A stretch of DNA of 46,971 nt from Paenibacillus cookii (GCF_018333375.1 NZ_BORW01000038.1:1-46971), one strand, 5' to 3'. Positions 1 through 8,006 are shown, numbered from the stretch's first letter. The notes: generated by a model not told the origin, from the sequence alone. Translations and numbers: made by a program.

Positions 1-262
1 AGCTGTTCTAAAATTCTGCAAGTCTGCCCTTTTCTTCATCCATATAATACCATTTTCGAAAATTACCCCTTAACGACAGTGAATATGCTATCGCTTCTTC
101 TCTGAAACGGAATTATGCAAAACACTCGTAATTTAATAATCAATCAATATACAGATTTCGCATAAAATTCAATTTGGCGGTGAGTCTGAGGTAAACTAGG
201 CGGGGGGAGTGGAGTTACACATTTTCCAATTCCCTACTTTATAAATACTCGTGTGGGAGCAA
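1..262. other. AT-rich stretch without a recognisable gene
   Basis: No open frame with family resemblance is visible on either strand. The end of the stretch carries a GGGAG ribosome site for the small ORF at 263. Confidence 0.4.
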
Positions 263-391
263 ATGAAGAATATAATAGAAGAATTATATTACGGTAACTT
301 GAATCCTGGAGAGCAGATTATCCCCGCAGATCCTGAATATCGGCCGGTTAACAGAAAACTAACGGAATTGATCGAGGTTAATCGTTTTTGA
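263..391 (+). pseudogene. Truncated DUF6809-like small protein (42 aa)
   Basis: The ORF opens with ATG seven bases after a GGGAG ribosome site. Its first 35 or so residues (beginning MKNIIEELYYGNLNP, then a DPEYR motif) match what I know of the DUF6809 family N-terminus, about 80-90 aa small proteins of unknown function common in Paenibacillus and Clostridia. The expected second helix (K-L-S-x-E-D...) is missing and the frame stops after 42 residues, so this is probably a truncated copy. Family assignment is from memory of the motif. Confidence 0.5.
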
Positions 392-484
392 TTACAAAAG
401 CAGGGAAATAATAATAAATTGAACCAAAATAAAAAAATATGGTAAATAATAGATTAAGATGAAATAAAAAGAAGGAGGGTTACT

Positions 485-1700
485 ATGAAAAAAATAAGTT
501 CCATTCTAGCTTCATTTGTTGTTTTTGGTTTTCTTGTGAATAGTGTCTCAGCTGAACCACTTACGGAAACGTTTCAAAATGATACCGTTGCTTCTTTAAT
601 CTCCAAAGAGAAAGCAGTTATTCAATACATTGAGCCCTTTATGAAGGATTTAAAAGAACATGGCACTCTTTATTTCGAAAGTAGCCAAAATAGTCAATCT
701 TTAGATAATAGTAAAAAGCTAGTTATCTCTCTACCAAAAGATTCGGTGGCATCAATGACGCTTGCTAATGCCTTAACAAATCTTAGCTCCACCACCTATT
801 CAGATATGTTAGAGGTGAGGGAAGTAGAAGGAAATATATACAGTTCAAATGAATTGCAACAAGCGAATATTGGGCTTTATAATCGATGGAATGAGTTTGT
901 CAAGCTGGGTGCAGAAATTACATCAACTTATACTGATGAAGAAATTGATAAGGTCATTGTTGAGGCTACGAATATTTCTGAGCAAGCGAAAAGTGCTCTT
1001 GATGAAGCATATGGAGATATTATCGAATTAAGAGTAAGTCCAGAATATAAAGGTGGAGTTCATACCATATCTAGAACTGGTAATAACTCGATTATCGGTG
1101 GTGGTGTAGCCATTAATAATAGTAGTTGCACAGTGGCCGCTACAGCTAAAAAAGGTACAGAAAGATATATTATTACAGCTGAACATTGTTTATCATCAGG
1201 CGGCGATGGAAAAACAGCCGTTAACCAAAACACCTCTAAAGTTGGAGTTGAGTGGTCTACTGCCGGAAATGGACAAGATATCGGGCTTATCAAAATTACT
1301 GAATCTGGTCGACAAATTAGTAATGGAGTAATCAAATCATCAACAACCAGTTATGATGGGTACTTTAATGGTGATGCTGGTGTCATTCAAGGCCAAAGCG
1401 TATGTAAATCTGGTATTGCTACTGGATACACATGTAGCACAGTAACAAGTACAAGCTTTACTCCTACAATCAGTGGAGTAATCAGACCCGACCAGATTAA
1501 AATTTCCAACCCTAATTACTCTTTTCAGAATAATGGAGATAGCGGAGCTCCATTATTTAGTCTCAATACGCTTAAATGGGGTTATGTCAGGAAAGTCTAG
1601 CGTAACTGGAACAGATGCATGGGCTTCAGCTACAAAAATCTCCACATTTCATACCTATTGGTCAGATTTGACGTTGTTCACGTATGGCACCCCATATTAA
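485..1700 (+). pseudogene. Secreted S1-family (chymotrypsin-like) serine protease, frameshifted near the C-terminus
   Basis: The intact part (485-1600, 371 aa) has a Sec signal peptide (about residues 1-23, ending VSA), a pro-region of about 165 aa, and a trypsin-fold catalytic domain. The catalytic triad is visible: H234 in TAEHC, D265 in GQDIGLI and S353 in NGDSGAP. Cysteine pairs C215/C235 and C307/C317 could form disulfides. The frame ends abruptly at 1600. The +1 frame from 1581 continues naturally for about 39 codons (VMSGKSSVTGTDAWASATK...) to TAA at 1698-1700. A run of four G (1578-1581) where three would keep the frame explains the break. GAAGGAGGG precedes the ATG. Without its last beta-strands the product would probably misfold. 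It is either a real pseudogene or a homopolymer error. Confidence 0.8.
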
Positions 1701-1758
1701 AATAATAGTTGTAGCCGGTTATATTTATAACCGGCTGCAGCTAATTTAGGAGGTTTGA

Positions 1759-2259
1759 ATGAGAATAAAGTATTTTATTATGTTTCAGTTATTACTTATT
1801 TTTATTTCCGGATGTTCTAATAGTGAATCTGACACAGAAAAAGGTGATTTTATAAATACTACTTTTTCCGGTTATATTGTAAAAAAAGAAATCGGGAGAG
1901 TACTAGTCACAAATTATATTGCTGATTCAGAAAATAAAAGTGAAGCTATATGGGTCATAACATCTATGGAATTAGACATTGGGGATAGAATATCAGTCGA
2001 ATTTGACGGTGGGCTTGAAACTTCAAATCCGGCCCAGGGAAAAGCAAAGAAAATTGGAATTACCCATGACGAACAACAAAATGAAAAATTTAAGAAAGAA
2101 GCAATAGTAAAAGCAATCAATGAATGCAAAGACATGGATGTGCCTGTCATAAAAACGATCGATTATAACATAACAGAAAATAAATGGGTCGTTGTACTTT
2201 TTGATAGCAAAAAAAACTTCGAAGAAAAGGAAATCACTATTGATTTAAATCATAATTGA
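1759..2259 (+). CDS. DUF3221-like lipoprotein
   Basis: The 166-aa product has a lipoprotein signal with the lipobox FISGC (lipidated Cys19), so it should be anchored on the outer face of the membrane. The mature domain has the pattern of DUF3221 (as in B. subtilis YobA): GYIVKKEIGRVLV near the start, an xAIWV strand, and an S-V-E-F-D-G strand followed by the proline/alanine-rich turn NPAQGKA. Function is unknown. TTTAGGAGG precedes the ATG at good spacing. It follows the broken protease in the same direction by 58 bp and may share its transcript. Base composition is AT-rich like its neighbours. Confidence 0.65.
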   Translation: MRIKYFIMFQLLLIFISGCSNSESDTEKGDFINTTFSGYIVKKEIGRVLVTNYIADSENKSEAIWVITSMELDIGDRISVEFDGGLETSNPAQGKAKKIGITHDEQQNEKFKKEAIVKAINECKDMDVPVIKTIDYNITENKWVVVLFDSKKNFEEKEITIDLNHN

Positions 2260-2466
2260 GCAATGAATAAAGCGATAACGGAGACCATCCGCATGTACGT
2301 AGAGGAACAATGGTGGCATATTCGAGCAAGGGTTTAGGATGGGGGCTATGGTGATGGTGGAGGTGTTTTGGGGGAGGTGAAGGATGTTGGGGAGTAGGTG
2401 GTGGTATAGAGCCACTCCGTTCTGAAGTGACTCTCTCCTCTTATAATATGAAAGCTATCGCTTCAA

Positions 2467-2991
2467 TTATCCTAGAAAATACCGCTGTATTTCCAGCCAA
2501 TTGTTAACTCTAACGTATCCTGTTTCGTTTATATTGTGCGGTGCAGTATACAAAATTCCTTGACCCTTAAATCTTTTAAAGTGTCTTACATTATCATCAA
2601 TTAGGTAATCCGCATTGATAATACTCTTATCTCCACAAAAAACAAAATTCATCTCATCTAAAAAAGGGAAATGTTCCTTTAACCATTCATATTTCGCAGT
2701 GAAGGAAGATGGAAACTCCATCGCCGCTGTGGTGATGAAGATTTCAAACCGTTGGCTTAATTTTTTGATTACTTCCTGGCAATCTTTCATGACATCTAAA
2801 TCACGGAAAAACGTAGGGTCATTCAAGTAGGCAATAATCTCTTTCTGAAACTGAGGACGCAACTCCCTAAGACGTGTTCCCATCAAGTCATTCAAAGTGA
2901 GATTCTCATTGTAATCACGATTGAACACTCGCAAGTGTTTAGGGTTAAAATCAGCTATAACTTCGTCCATATCAATTGCAATTCTTTGCAT
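2467..2991 (-). CDS. 5'(3')-deoxyribonucleotidase (NT5C family, HAD superfamily)
   Basis: The 174-aa product begins MQRIAIDMDEVIADF, the HAD motif I with nucleophile Asp and the acid/base Asp two residues later. Further on are an ITTA segment (motif II) and the C-terminal LIDDN (motif IV acidic pair) typical of cytosolic deoxyribonucleotidases such as YorS. These enzymes hydrolyse deoxynucleoside monophosphates. The reading frame is open further upstream, but the ATG at 2991 is chosen because GGGAGGAGAGGGG precedes it and the HAD fold starts there. It is monocistronic, with AT-rich composition that differs from the GC-rich gene next to it. Confidence 0.8.
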   Translation of the reverse strand: MQRIAIDMDEVIADFNPKHLRVFNRDYNENLTLNDLMGTRLRELRPQFQKEIIAYLNDPTFFRDLDVMKDCQEVIKKLSQRFEIFITTAAMEFPSSFTAKYEWLKEHFPFLDEMNFVFCGDKSIINADYLIDDNVRHFKRFKGQGILYTAPHNINETGYVRVNNWLEIQRYFLG

Positions 2992-3123
2992 ACAGCCCCT
3001 CTCCTCCCATTCGCTTAATCTCTTGCCTGGCTCTATATAAAAACATAATAGCTCTGTTTTATTGACGGACGCAAAGTTAATTAGCAGAAAATATTCCGGC
3101 CCAGTAGGCGTTACAGAAAAATA

Positions 3124-3160
3124 AGAACCCACCCCAAGTTTAGCACCAAAGGTGGGTTCT
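3124..3160 (-). terminator. Intrinsic terminator downstream of the secreted protein gene
   Basis: AGAACCCACC (3124-3133) pairs with GGTGGGTTCT (3151-3160). The minus strand then has a T-rich run. A short T-run on the plus side makes it potentially bidirectional. Confidence 0.75.
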
Positions 3161-3224
3161 TTTCCGCACTTTAGAAGGGATCGTCCCATCCAAGCTGCGC
3201 TATCGGCCGATCTTTTTCAAGAAT

Positions 3225-4187
3225 TTACGAATTTCCCGTTGCCGCTTTCCGATATTTCTCAACCTCCGGCGTCAACATATCGTGATTTTTCTCGAGTACT
3301 TCCAGGAATCCTTTGATCTTTTTCAGGTAAGCGCTCTTGGAAGGGTCCCCTTTTTGAACGGCTGCCTGCAGGGCTGCTTTTCCCTCCGGATCAACCTTTT
3401 TGGTGTCATAGTCGAACATCGGCGTGTTGTTGAGGCCGTACATGGAAACGCCCAGGTACAGGTTATACAACGATTTGACTTGCGTCGCCCGGTTGGATGT
3501 CGGGTAGGACTTCAGGAACGCCTCATCCGACAAAGCGCGTTTCGTTGCTTCCGTCCAGCCGACCGACAAAGCGGCATCGCGCGCGAACGGGGATTTCGTT
3601 TCGGCCGTCATGATGTCGATATAGCTTTTGATGTCGTTGATGACGTAGGCGCGTACTTTTTGAAGGCGTGGGTAATCGAGCACGAGATAGAACATGCCCT
3701 CGGCCGTATCGATGCGGTAACCGCTGTCGCGTGCCCCTGCGAACAGGGTCTTCAAGCTTTTATCGTTTGTTTTGCTGATCAGGGAAGTGAGGTCGTCGCC
3801 CTGCTTCATCAGCTTCGTGAGCTTTTGCTGCACGTTGTCCCTGTAAAATTTGTCGTTCCAAGCGTCGAGGTTCGCCTTTTCGGCGTTTTCAAGCTTCAGC
3901 ACCATGATGGTGGCCTGCCAAGGCGTTACTTGATAGATGTTTTTCTCCATGTAAGCGACGGCCTCGGCTTGTTTGGAAGGAGATTTGAGCAATCTCATCA
4001 TTTGGTTGAACACCGCATTGGCATGCGCCGTTTTGGCGGAAGCGGCAGCAGGTGCCGTTGTCGGCCCGCCTCCAGGGGCGGCTTGTGGCACGGCTTCGGC
4101 CGCATGAACGGCTGGGGCGCCGGTTTGCAAACTGATGGCGGCGATTAAAGCAGCGGCCGCGGCTGCGGATTTGGTCCATTTTTTCAT
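3225..4187 (-). CDS. Secreted protein of unknown function
   Basis: The 320-aa product has a clear Sec signal peptide (MKKWTKS, then an alanine-rich hydrophobic core, with cleavage probably after VHA at about residue 30). A low-complexity Ala/Pro/Gly linker follows, then an all-helical, Lys-rich domain with no catalytic motif that I recognise. The start is decided by GGAGGTG seven bases before the ATG at 4187. An ATG 15 bases upstream lies over the ribosome site itself. It is bounded downstream by a strong terminator. GC content is high, as in the conserved backbone. Confidence 0.6.
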   Translation of the reverse strand: MKKWTKSAAAAAALIAAISLQTGAPAVHAAEAVPQAAPGGGPTTAPAAASAKTAHANAVFNQMMRLLKSPSKQAEAVAYMEKNIYQVTPWQATIMVLKLENAEKANLDAWNDKFYRDNVQQKLTKLMKQGDDLTSLISKTNDKSLKTLFAGARDSGYRIDTAEGMFYLVLDYPRLQKVRAYVINDIKSYIDIMTAETKSPFARDAALSVGWTEATKRALSDEAFLKSYPTSNRATQVKSLYNLYLGVSMYGLNNTPMFDYDTKKVDPEGKAALQAAVQKGDPSKSAYLKKIKGFLEVLEKNHDMLTPEVEKYRKAATGNS

Positions 4188-4289
4188 GTAAAGCACCTCC
4201 AAGGTTTCGTTACACCCATATTACCCGCGTCTTGTTTCATCATCGCGTCCGCTTGTTTCGGACTTGTAAACTTTTTTGGCGGAAAATAA

Positions 4290-4340
4290 AAAACATCTTT
4301 GCCCGAACGCTTCTTACGTTGTTCAGTCCAAAGATGTTTT
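4290..4340 (-). terminator. Intrinsic terminator after the DUF1129 gene
   Basis: AAAACATCTTTG (4290-4301) pairs with CAAAGATGTTTT (4329-4340). On the minus strand the hairpin is followed by TTTATTTTCC. Confidence 0.75.
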
Positions 4341-4345
4341 GGGAA

Positions 4346-5011
4346 TTATTTGGTTTTGCGCAAAAAGATAAACCGCAACCCGAGAAAGCCGATGATGCAT
4401 AGAACCAGGCTCACCCACGGCGGTACCGTCCACACCGGCAGCACGCCGCGCAGCGAAAATCCGACGACCATCACGACGACCATGATCACCAAATAAATGC
4501 CGATCGCCTTCAGGTTGATTCCGGGTTTTTGCGGACCGGTATCCGCCGTTTTGCCGAGGGATTTCATAAAGATCTCCGTCAGGACGATCGCGCCCGCCGC
4601 GACCAGAATGATCGCCAGCACGCTGATGCGGTTCAGGCTTTCTCCGCTTTGCCCCGCAAGCTGCGCGCCGAAACCGATGACCACTTCCGCCAGGAACAAA
4701 ATCGTCAAAGCGGTCCACGCGATCATGAGATAGTAGGCGGGACCTTCGAGCTTTCGGACCTGCGGCAGCGTGTCGACCACCGATTGGGCAAAGGCCTCCG
4801 CATCGCCGCCAAACAGCGTGGATGCCGGAATTCCTTTTTGCTGGGCTTCCAGCACTTCCCGGGCCAGTTCCAGCAGCCGCTGCTCGCCCCGTTGACGGTC
4901 CGCCCGGCTGTCTCTTACATAAACGACGATATCTTCGTAAAAATCCCTGTTCGCCGGCGTCATTTGCTCCCGCAGCCGGTTGTTTTCTTGTACCATTTCT
5001 CTCGTTGTCAT
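4346..5011 (-). CDS. DUF1129-family membrane protein
   Basis: The 221-aa product has a cytosolic N-terminal helical domain of about 90 residues, with the DUF1129 pattern: MTTREMVQENNRLREQM, an LLELAREVLEAQQKG helix, then LFGGDAEAFA. Four hydrophobic segments follow, and the tail is basic (FLRKTK). Proteins of this family are multi-pass inner membrane proteins of unknown role. The start at 5011 is chosen from GGAGG seven bases upstream; the frame is open for another 36 codons but without a ribosome site. A small membrane ORF lies 73 bp upstream on the same strand. Confidence 0.7.
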   Translation of the reverse strand: MTTREMVQENNRLREQMTPANRDFYEDIVVYVRDSRADRQRGEQRLLELAREVLEAQQKGIPASTLFGGDAEAFAQSVVDTLPQVRKLEGPAYYLMIAWTALTILFLAEVVIGFGAQLAGQSGESLNRISVLAIILVAAGAIVLTEIFMKSLGKTADTGPQKPGINLKAIGIYLVIMVVVMVVGFSLRGVLPVWTVPPWVSLVLCIIGFLGLRFIFLRKTK

Positions 5012-5084
5012 GTCCGTTCCTCCGTATACATCAAGTATAGGAACTGGCATTGCCGGATTCAAGTCCGCTCGGAGCATGGGGGCT

Positions 5085-5207
5085 TCATTCGAGATGAAAA
5101 AGCTGCTCGCGATGGACAAACACGTATATGACGGCCGCGATGACGCATACGACCAGCACCCAGGACAGCGGATGCTCGCGAATATGAGCTAGACATTGCT
5201 GCCACAT
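5085..5207 (-). CDS. Possible 40-aa single-span membrane protein
   Basis: From the ATG at 5207 the frame encodes a short protein with one hydrophobic helix (PLSWVLVVCVIAAVIYVFV) flanked by charged ends, ending HREQLFHLE. A weak AAAGGGA ribosome site lies about 10 bases upstream. It precedes the DUF1129 gene in the same direction, so the two could be co-transcribed. It is too short to assign to a family and could be chance, although the membrane segment is well formed. Confidence 0.4.
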   Translation of the reverse strand: MWQQCLAHIREHPLSWVLVVCVIAAVIYVFVHREQLFHLE

Positions 5208-5300
5208 AACGACACGTCCCTTTCTGCATTCGGTTTTGACCCTAGTTTCTGTCATGCTGCCCGGTTCCATACCACGCCGGCTTCCATAAAAACGATCTAT

Positions 5301-5330
5301 TTGACACAGCCGAACGAGCGGTGCTAATAT
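5301..5330 (+). promoter_or_regulatory. Sigma-A promoter of the alpha/beta hydrolase gene
   Basis: TTGACA (5301-5306), an 18-base spacer and TAATAT (5325-5330). The implied start is near 5337, about 107 bases before the ATG. Confidence 0.65.
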
Positions 5331-5351
5331 GGTTGTATCTAAAACTCATTA

Positions 5352-5372
5352 AACTTATCGGAATTATAAGTT
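5352..5372. promoter_or_regulatory. Inverted-repeat operator in the hydrolase leader
   Basis: AACTTAT (5352-5358) and ATAAGTT (5366-5372) form perfect 7-bp arms around a 7-base spacer, just downstream of the predicted start. This suits repression by a roadblock. The half-site ATAAGT recurs before the dioxygenase and the second DoxX gene. Confidence 0.5.
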
Positions 5373-5443
5373 AAGGAATAGAAAGACCACATATCTTCGG
5401 TTTTCAGTCTTGGGTCGATCGGAATTAAAGGGGGAGTGACGCG

Positions 5444-6277
5444 ATGGAAAGACAAATCGGCATACGTTACGGGCAGGAAGAGCTGACCGCAAGCTTGCAT
5501 TATCCGGCGGCGCAGCCGGAAGGGAAAAACGGACCTAAAGGGGAGCGGGTTCCGCTCGTCGTCATATGCCACGGCTTCGTCGGCAGCCGGATCGGGGTAG
5601 ACCGTTTGTTCGTGAAAACCGCGCGCGAGTTGGCGGGTGCCGGGTATATGGTGCTGCGCTTCGATTTTGCGGGATGCGGGGAAAGCACCGGCTCGTACGG
5701 CAAAGAGGGGCTCGAATCGATGATCGCCCAGACGCGGACGGTGCTCGATTACGCGCTGGAATGCGGGAACGTCGATCCGTCGCAAGTCACTTTGATCGGG
5801 CACAGCCTCGGCGGGGCGGTGGCGATCCTGACGGCGGTGCGCGACCGCAGGGTCAAAAATTTGGTGCTGTGGTCGGCGGTCGGTTACCCGCTGAGCGACA
5901 TCGTGAAAATCACCGGCCGGGACGTATATGACCAAGCGGTAAAGGAAGGCAGCGCGGATTATCTCGGCTTCGGGCTGACGCCGGCCTTTTTCGACTCGCT
6001 GGGCATGTTCCAGCCTTTCCAGGAAGCGGTCAAATTCAGCGGCAACGTGCTGGTCGTGCACGGAACGTCGGATGATACGATCCCGGTGGATTACGCGTTT
6101 TTGTATCAAAAAGTGTTTTGGATGCGGTCCGAGGGGCGCTGCGACAAGGAAATCATTTTTCAGGGCAACCATACGTATTCGTCGGGGCCGCACTGCAACC
6201 AGCTGATTCACCGGACCAAAGAATGGCTGAACGAGCAAATCTCCCAGCAGCAGGACTGGCAGCATTGGTCGATCTAA
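5444..6277 (+). CDS. Alpha/beta hydrolase (S33-like / feruloyl-esterase-type)
   Basis: The 277-aa product has the alpha/beta-hydrolase order: an HG oxyanion motif (ICHGFVGS, residues 41-48), the nucleophile elbow GHSLGG with S121, an acid in HGTSDDTIP (D210/D211) and a histidine in GNHTY (H243). The sequence after the HG motif (FDFAGCGESTG) resembles cinnamoyl/feruloyl esterases and the serine aminopeptidase fold. It is cytosolic, with no signal peptide. The AAGGGGGAG ribosome site precedes the ATG. The next gene downstream, a dioxygenase, suggests a role in handling aromatic or electrophilic compounds, but the substrate cannot be read from sequence. Confidence 0.8.
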   Translation: MERQIGIRYGQEELTASLHYPAAQPEGKNGPKGERVPLVVICHGFVGSRIGVDRLFVKTARELAGAGYMVLRFDFAGCGESTGSYGKEGLESMIAQTRTVLDYALECGNVDPSQVTLIGHSLGGAVAILTAVRDRRVKNLVLWSAVGYPLSDIVKITGRDVYDQAVKEGSADYLGFGLTPAFFDSLGMFQPFQEAVKFSGNVLVVHGTSDDTIPVDYAFLYQKVFWMRSEGRCDKEIIFQGNHTYSSGPHCNQLIHRTKEWLNEQISQQQDWQHWSI

Positions 6278-6365
6278 AGCTTCGGAAAAAAAGCGCTTGG
6301 GCGCACCCGCGGCATGTTCGGATCGGCGCGGCGGCAGAGGGTGGAAAAGACACGGTGTACAGAAG

Positions 6366-6395
6366 TTGGAATTATCCTGATCTACGCGGTAAAAT
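6366..6395 (+). promoter_or_regulatory. Candidate promoter of the dioxygenase gene
   Basis: TTGGAA (6366-6371) and TAAAAT (6390-6395) are separated by 18 bases, directly abutting the palindrome at 6395-6412. Confidence 0.4.
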
Positions 6396-6412
6396 ATAAG
6401 TAGCAACTTATA
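6395..6412. promoter_or_regulatory. Perfect palindrome over the dioxygenase transcription start
   Basis: TATAAGT-AGCA-ACTTATA has 7-bp arms and a 4-base loop. It overlaps the end of the -10 box and the expected start, the usual place for a repressor. The ATAAGT half-site is shared with the hydrolase operator, but with the opposite arm order. Confidence 0.5.
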
Positions 6413-6435
6413 CTGGCGTGTGGAGGTTGACATCG

Positions 6436-7215
6436 ATGACAATACCATCTCTATTTGTAGCGCACGGTTCACCCATGCTCGCCCTGGAGGATAACGGCTA
6501 CACGCGTTTTTTGGAAAATCTCGGACGGGAGCTGCCCGTGCCGGAAGCCATCGCCGTCTTTTCCGCGCATTGGGATGAAGCCGACCAGTCGGTAAGCGTG
6601 GACGAGACCAACGGGACGATGCATGACTTTTACGGTTTCCCCGACGCGATGTACGAGCTGCGTTATCCGGCTCCGGGTTCCCCGGCGCTTGCCGGACGGA
6701 TCCGGGAGCTGTTCGAGGCAGGCAACCTGCCGCATCAGACCGTTTCCGGCCGGGGGCTCGACCATGGCGCATGGGTCATTTTGCAGAAAATGTATCCGGA
6801 TGCCGGCATTCCCGTTGTCGAGCTGTCAGTCGACTCCAAACGTTCTCCATCGGAACAATACGCGATCGGCGCGATGCTGAAGGAGCTTCGCCAGGAAAAC
6901 GTGCTGATCATCGGCAGCGGCGGCCTCGTGCACAATTTGCGGATGCTGGGGCAGACGGAGACGCCGGACGAGTGGGCGGTGGAGTTCGATGATTGGGTTG
7001 CGGAAAAGCTTGAAGGCTGGAAGCTTGGCGAGCTTTTCGAATACGACAAAAAAGCCCCCCATGTCCGCCAGGCGGTGCCGTCTTACGGCGTGGAGCATTT
7101 TATCCCGCTGTTTTACGCCATGGGCGCGGCGGACGACGACCGCCGGGCCAAGCGGCTGTTCCAGGACTATCAGTACGGCAATTTGAGCCTGAACTGCTGG
7201 ATGTTCGGTTCCTAA
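6436..7215 (+). CDS. Class III extradiol dioxygenase (LigB / DODA-type)
   Basis: The 259-aa product matches the YgiD/4,5-DOPA-extradiol-dioxygenase-like group. An HGSP motif (H10) is at the N-terminus, SAHWD (H45) follows, then GLDHGAW, GSGGLVHN and a C-terminal SYGVEHFIPLFY. These histidines are the likely metal and acid-base ligands. Such enzymes open catechol rings, although many bacterial members have no known substrate. The frame can start at GTG 6418, but GGAGG at 6422-6426 lies ten bases before the ATG at 6436, which I take as the start. Its neighbours, a hydrolase and DoxX proteins, recall the mhq/cat quinone-detoxification operons of B. subtilis. Confidence 0.8.
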   Translation: MTIPSLFVAHGSPMLALEDNGYTRFLENLGRELPVPEAIAVFSAHWDEADQSVSVDETNGTMHDFYGFPDAMYELRYPAPGSPALAGRIRELFEAGNLPHQTVSGRGLDHGAWVILQKMYPDAGIPVVELSVDSKRSPSEQYAIGAMLKELRQENVLIIGSGGLVHNLRMLGQTETPDEWAVEFDDWVAEKLEGWKLGELFEYDKKAPHVRQAVPSYGVEHFIPLFYAMGAADDDRRAKRLFQDYQYGNLSLNCWMFGS

Positions 7216-7238
7216 TGACACGTGACAAAAATAAAATC

Positions 7239-7270
7239 AAGAGCCGGGCTGAAGATTCAGTCCGGCTCTT
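7239..7270. terminator. Bidirectional terminator between dioxygenase and first DoxX gene
   Basis: AAGAGCCGG (7239-7247) pairs with CCGGCTCTT (7262-7270). T-rich runs flank it on both strands, as suits two convergent genes. Confidence 0.75.
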
Positions 7271-7310
7271 TTGGGTTCTCCCGCGGGGGAGGGATCGCTT
7301 GTTTGCCGTT

Positions 7311-7847
7311 TTAGGCGGCGCCTTTCGTTTTCGTCATCCCGCCTTGCGGGAATGGCGTGTTGCCTTCGCCGTTCCGGCGGAAGAGGTTCCGCAGGTAAGG
7401 GATCACCCAGCGGTCCAGCCCGATGCGTCCGGCATTGGCGGCGGCCACGACGACGAACATTTCAAGCAGCAGCATTTGGGCGTTGGTGCTTACGGTGCCC
7501 GAGAAGAGGAAGGCGAAGTTCATCACCATGCCCATCAGGGCGGCGAAGGTGGTGAAGGTGCCCAGGATCAGGCCCAGTCCGACCAGCGTTTCCCCGACGG
7601 GGATCAGGAAGTTGAACAGCTTCACGCCGGGCAATGCGCCATGTTCCAGGAAGGCGGCCCACCAGCCCTGCACGGCGGGATGATCGCCGCCCGCTTTGGC
7701 GATGGCTCCTTTGAGGAACCCTCCGGCATCGAATCCGCCGGTTAATTTTCCGATCCCGCCCATGAACCACGTATATCCCAGGTAAATCCGGACGACCGTC
7801 AGCAGCCACATCGCCGCTTTGTTGTTTCTCAGCCAATTGTTGAACAT
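7311..7847 (-). CDS. DoxX-family membrane protein (paralogue 1)
   Basis: The 178-aa product has four hydrophobic spans in the DoxX arrangement, with VRIYLGYTWFMGGIGKLTGGF at the start, a GETLVGLGLILG span, and NAGRIGLDRW before the cytosolic tail. DoxX proteins act as membrane partners of thiosulfate or thiol/quinone oxidoreductases; CatD and MhqP in B. subtilis are relatives. It shares most residues with the gene at 8149-8664, indicating tandem duplication. AAGGAGT precedes the ATG. The promoter carries two Crp/Fnr/Rex-type palindromes, predicting control by oxygen, NO or redox state, unlike its paralogue. Confidence 0.85.
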   Translation of the reverse strand: MFNNWLRNNKAAMWLLTVVRIYLGYTWFMGGIGKLTGGFDAGGFLKGAIAKAGGDHPAVQGWWAAFLEHGALPGVKLFNFLIPVGETLVGLGLILGTFTTFAALMGMVMNFAFLFSGTVSTNAQMLLLEMFVVVAAANAGRIGLDRWVIPYLRNLFRRNGEGNTPFPQGGMTKTKGAA

Positions 7848-7963
7848 ATTGAACCACTCCTTTTTCGGGTTTCGTATTTTTTGGAAGAAGCGTTTGGTCT
7901 GCTTGAGCCTTGGTGTTTCGCTTCTTTGTTTTGTTGGAGGATGATCATCTCTTTCATGTCTTT

Positions 7964-8006
7964 ATTATATGTGATAATTTTCACAATATATGTGATAAAA
8001 ATCACA
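7964..8006 (-). promoter_or_regulatory. DoxX-1 promoter with Crp/Fnr-type site at -41.5
   Basis: On the minus strand TATAAT occupies 7969-7964, giving a start at about 7957. The palindrome TGTGA-N6-TCACA at 7991-8006 is centred at 7998.5, exactly 41.5 bp upstream of that start. This is the class II activator position known for B. subtilis Fnr. No good -35 box is needed in such promoters. Confidence 0.7.
7970..7985. promoter_or_regulatory. Second TGTGA-N6-TCACA palindrome over the DoxX-1 core promoter
   Basis: TGTGATAATTTTCACA is centred at about -20.5, between the -10 box and the upstream site. The two centres are 21 bp apart, or two helical turns. Its right half, TTCACAA, fits the Rex consensus, so it may be a repressor site rather than a second Fnr site. 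Confidence 0.6.

Noticed and set aside
5339..6772. 477-aa minus-strand ORF opposite the hydrolase and dioxygenase
   Set aside because: It is Arg/Pro/His-rich antisense text of two well-supported plus-strand genes in a GC-rich region.
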